A DNA stretch of 64,000 nt, taken from the NCBI GenBank assembly GCA_963971305.1, contig OZ020317.1, forward strand, positions 13,038,001 to 13,102,000, given 5' to 3'. Numbering within the stretch: the first letter of the stretch is position 1; every line of letters starts with the position of its first letter. This document shows positions 63,395 to 64,000 of the stretch, piece by piece. A program made the translations under genes and the position numbers. The DNA is from Arcuatula senhousia. Lineage: Eukaryota > Mollusca > Bivalvia > Mytilida > Mytilidae. The notes below the pieces were generated by a model. It saw only the letters and a list, made by a program, of their open reading frames with translations. It had not been told where the DNA came from and did no database searches.

Positions 63395-64000
63395 AAATAA
63401 AAAGCTTCGCCGAGCGCAGCATGATACGACCGCAACATGTTGAACCCTGTACATTTTAGGCCCAATATGGATAGTCTATTGCTCTGGACACATGCAGCCC
63501 ATGGTGGACTGACAAAGGTTTTTGACACATGCTTCTCAGTGGTGGACATTCAACCCAGGGGGTAAAAATATAAATTTTCAATTTTGTATTCTACTCTTGA
63601 AAAGAGTAAAAAGAATAATGTTTGGGAAAAAAAATTAAAAATCGAACCAGAAATTTTTTTAAATTATGATTACGGCCCCTTAGGTAATGAGCGAAAAAAA
63701 AGTGGGGGTCGCAAAAATTAATTCTTAAATTTAGAATCGCTACTTGGCAAGGATGAACTTCTAAAAAAAATTTTTTTAATTGGACCAGAAATAAAATAGT
63801 TAGGATTTTGGCCCCTTTTGGTCCCTAATAACATAACAGTAAAAAAGGGGACACAAAAATATATCTGCTACTTGACAAGAATAAACTTGCAAAAAATTGT
63901 CAAAATTGGACAAGAATTAAAAAAAAATTCAATTTCAGCCCCTTATTATGTAACAGGTGAAAAAGGGGTGGGGTTGCAAAAATAATTTCTCAAATTTTGA
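63395..64000 (-). mobile_element. GACCGCAA-family element, second copy, runs off the window
   Basis: It starts AAGCTTCGCCGAGCGCAGCA, TGATACGACCGCAACATG and CCCATGGTGGACTGACAAAG, the reverse complement of 18290-18460. Units of GGCCCCTT-GGT-ATAA and AAAAAGGGG follow to the window edge. Confidence 0.7.

Overview
The window is nuclear DNA of an animal, most probably a bivalve mollusc. It is AT-rich, with small GT-AG exons scattered among long introns and many short non-autonomous transposons. Several repeat families have hairpin ends, cores of about 155-200 bp tandem units and (ACGG)n or (CCG)n runs, as in bivalve 'pearl'/Helitron-like elements. The species assignment is inference; nothing bacterial or viral was seen.

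Two host genes explain the coding content, and both are SLC4 bicarbonate transporters of the Na+-dependent group (SLC4A7/A8/A10, fly NDAE1 type). Gene A lies on the + strand (1067..12387). Its last nine exons are present, its 5' part lies left of the window, and about 611 codons stay in frame to the stop. Gene B lies on the - strand (61604..26281). Fourteen exons are present, its 5' end lies right of the window, and 902 codons stay in frame to the stop. The genes are convergent paralogues separated by about 14 kb of non-coding, transposon-bearing DNA.

The most unusual structure is in gene A. The 3' splice site plus first half of one exon is repeated about 31 times in tandem (72-73 bp unit, 2203..4440), and only the last copy continues into a complete exon. 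The tail of the same exon, with its 5' splice site, is triplicated just downstream, and the head of the next exon is present four times. Smaller duplications hugging exon edges recur in both genes: exon fragments at 1932 and 7663, the C-terminal coding end at 26173, a splice-acceptor repeat at 31226, exon copies at 55125 and 55455, and a splice-donor repeat at 61095. Both genes nevertheless keep open, correctly phased exons.

The second highlight is a Penelope-like retroelement (37805..44922) in an intron of gene B. It consists of a 5'-truncated copy followed by two full 3208-bp units that look identical. Each full unit encodes a 923-aa reverse transcriptase with a GIY-YIG endonuclease, a hammerhead-ribozyme-like motif occurs three times, and 15-bp target-site duplications flank the array.

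The rest is transposon debris. At least eight copies of a double-hairpin family begin AGCTCACC and end AGGAGCCTC. Other items are a family ending in a GTCTCGCCT/AGGCGAGAC hairpin, pearl-like (ACGG)n elements, a 1.8-kb TTAA-flanked element, many TIR MITEs, a tRNA-derived SINE and a 33-bp minisatellite. Regions 18552-21856, 22059-25689 and 62081-63394 show no genes.
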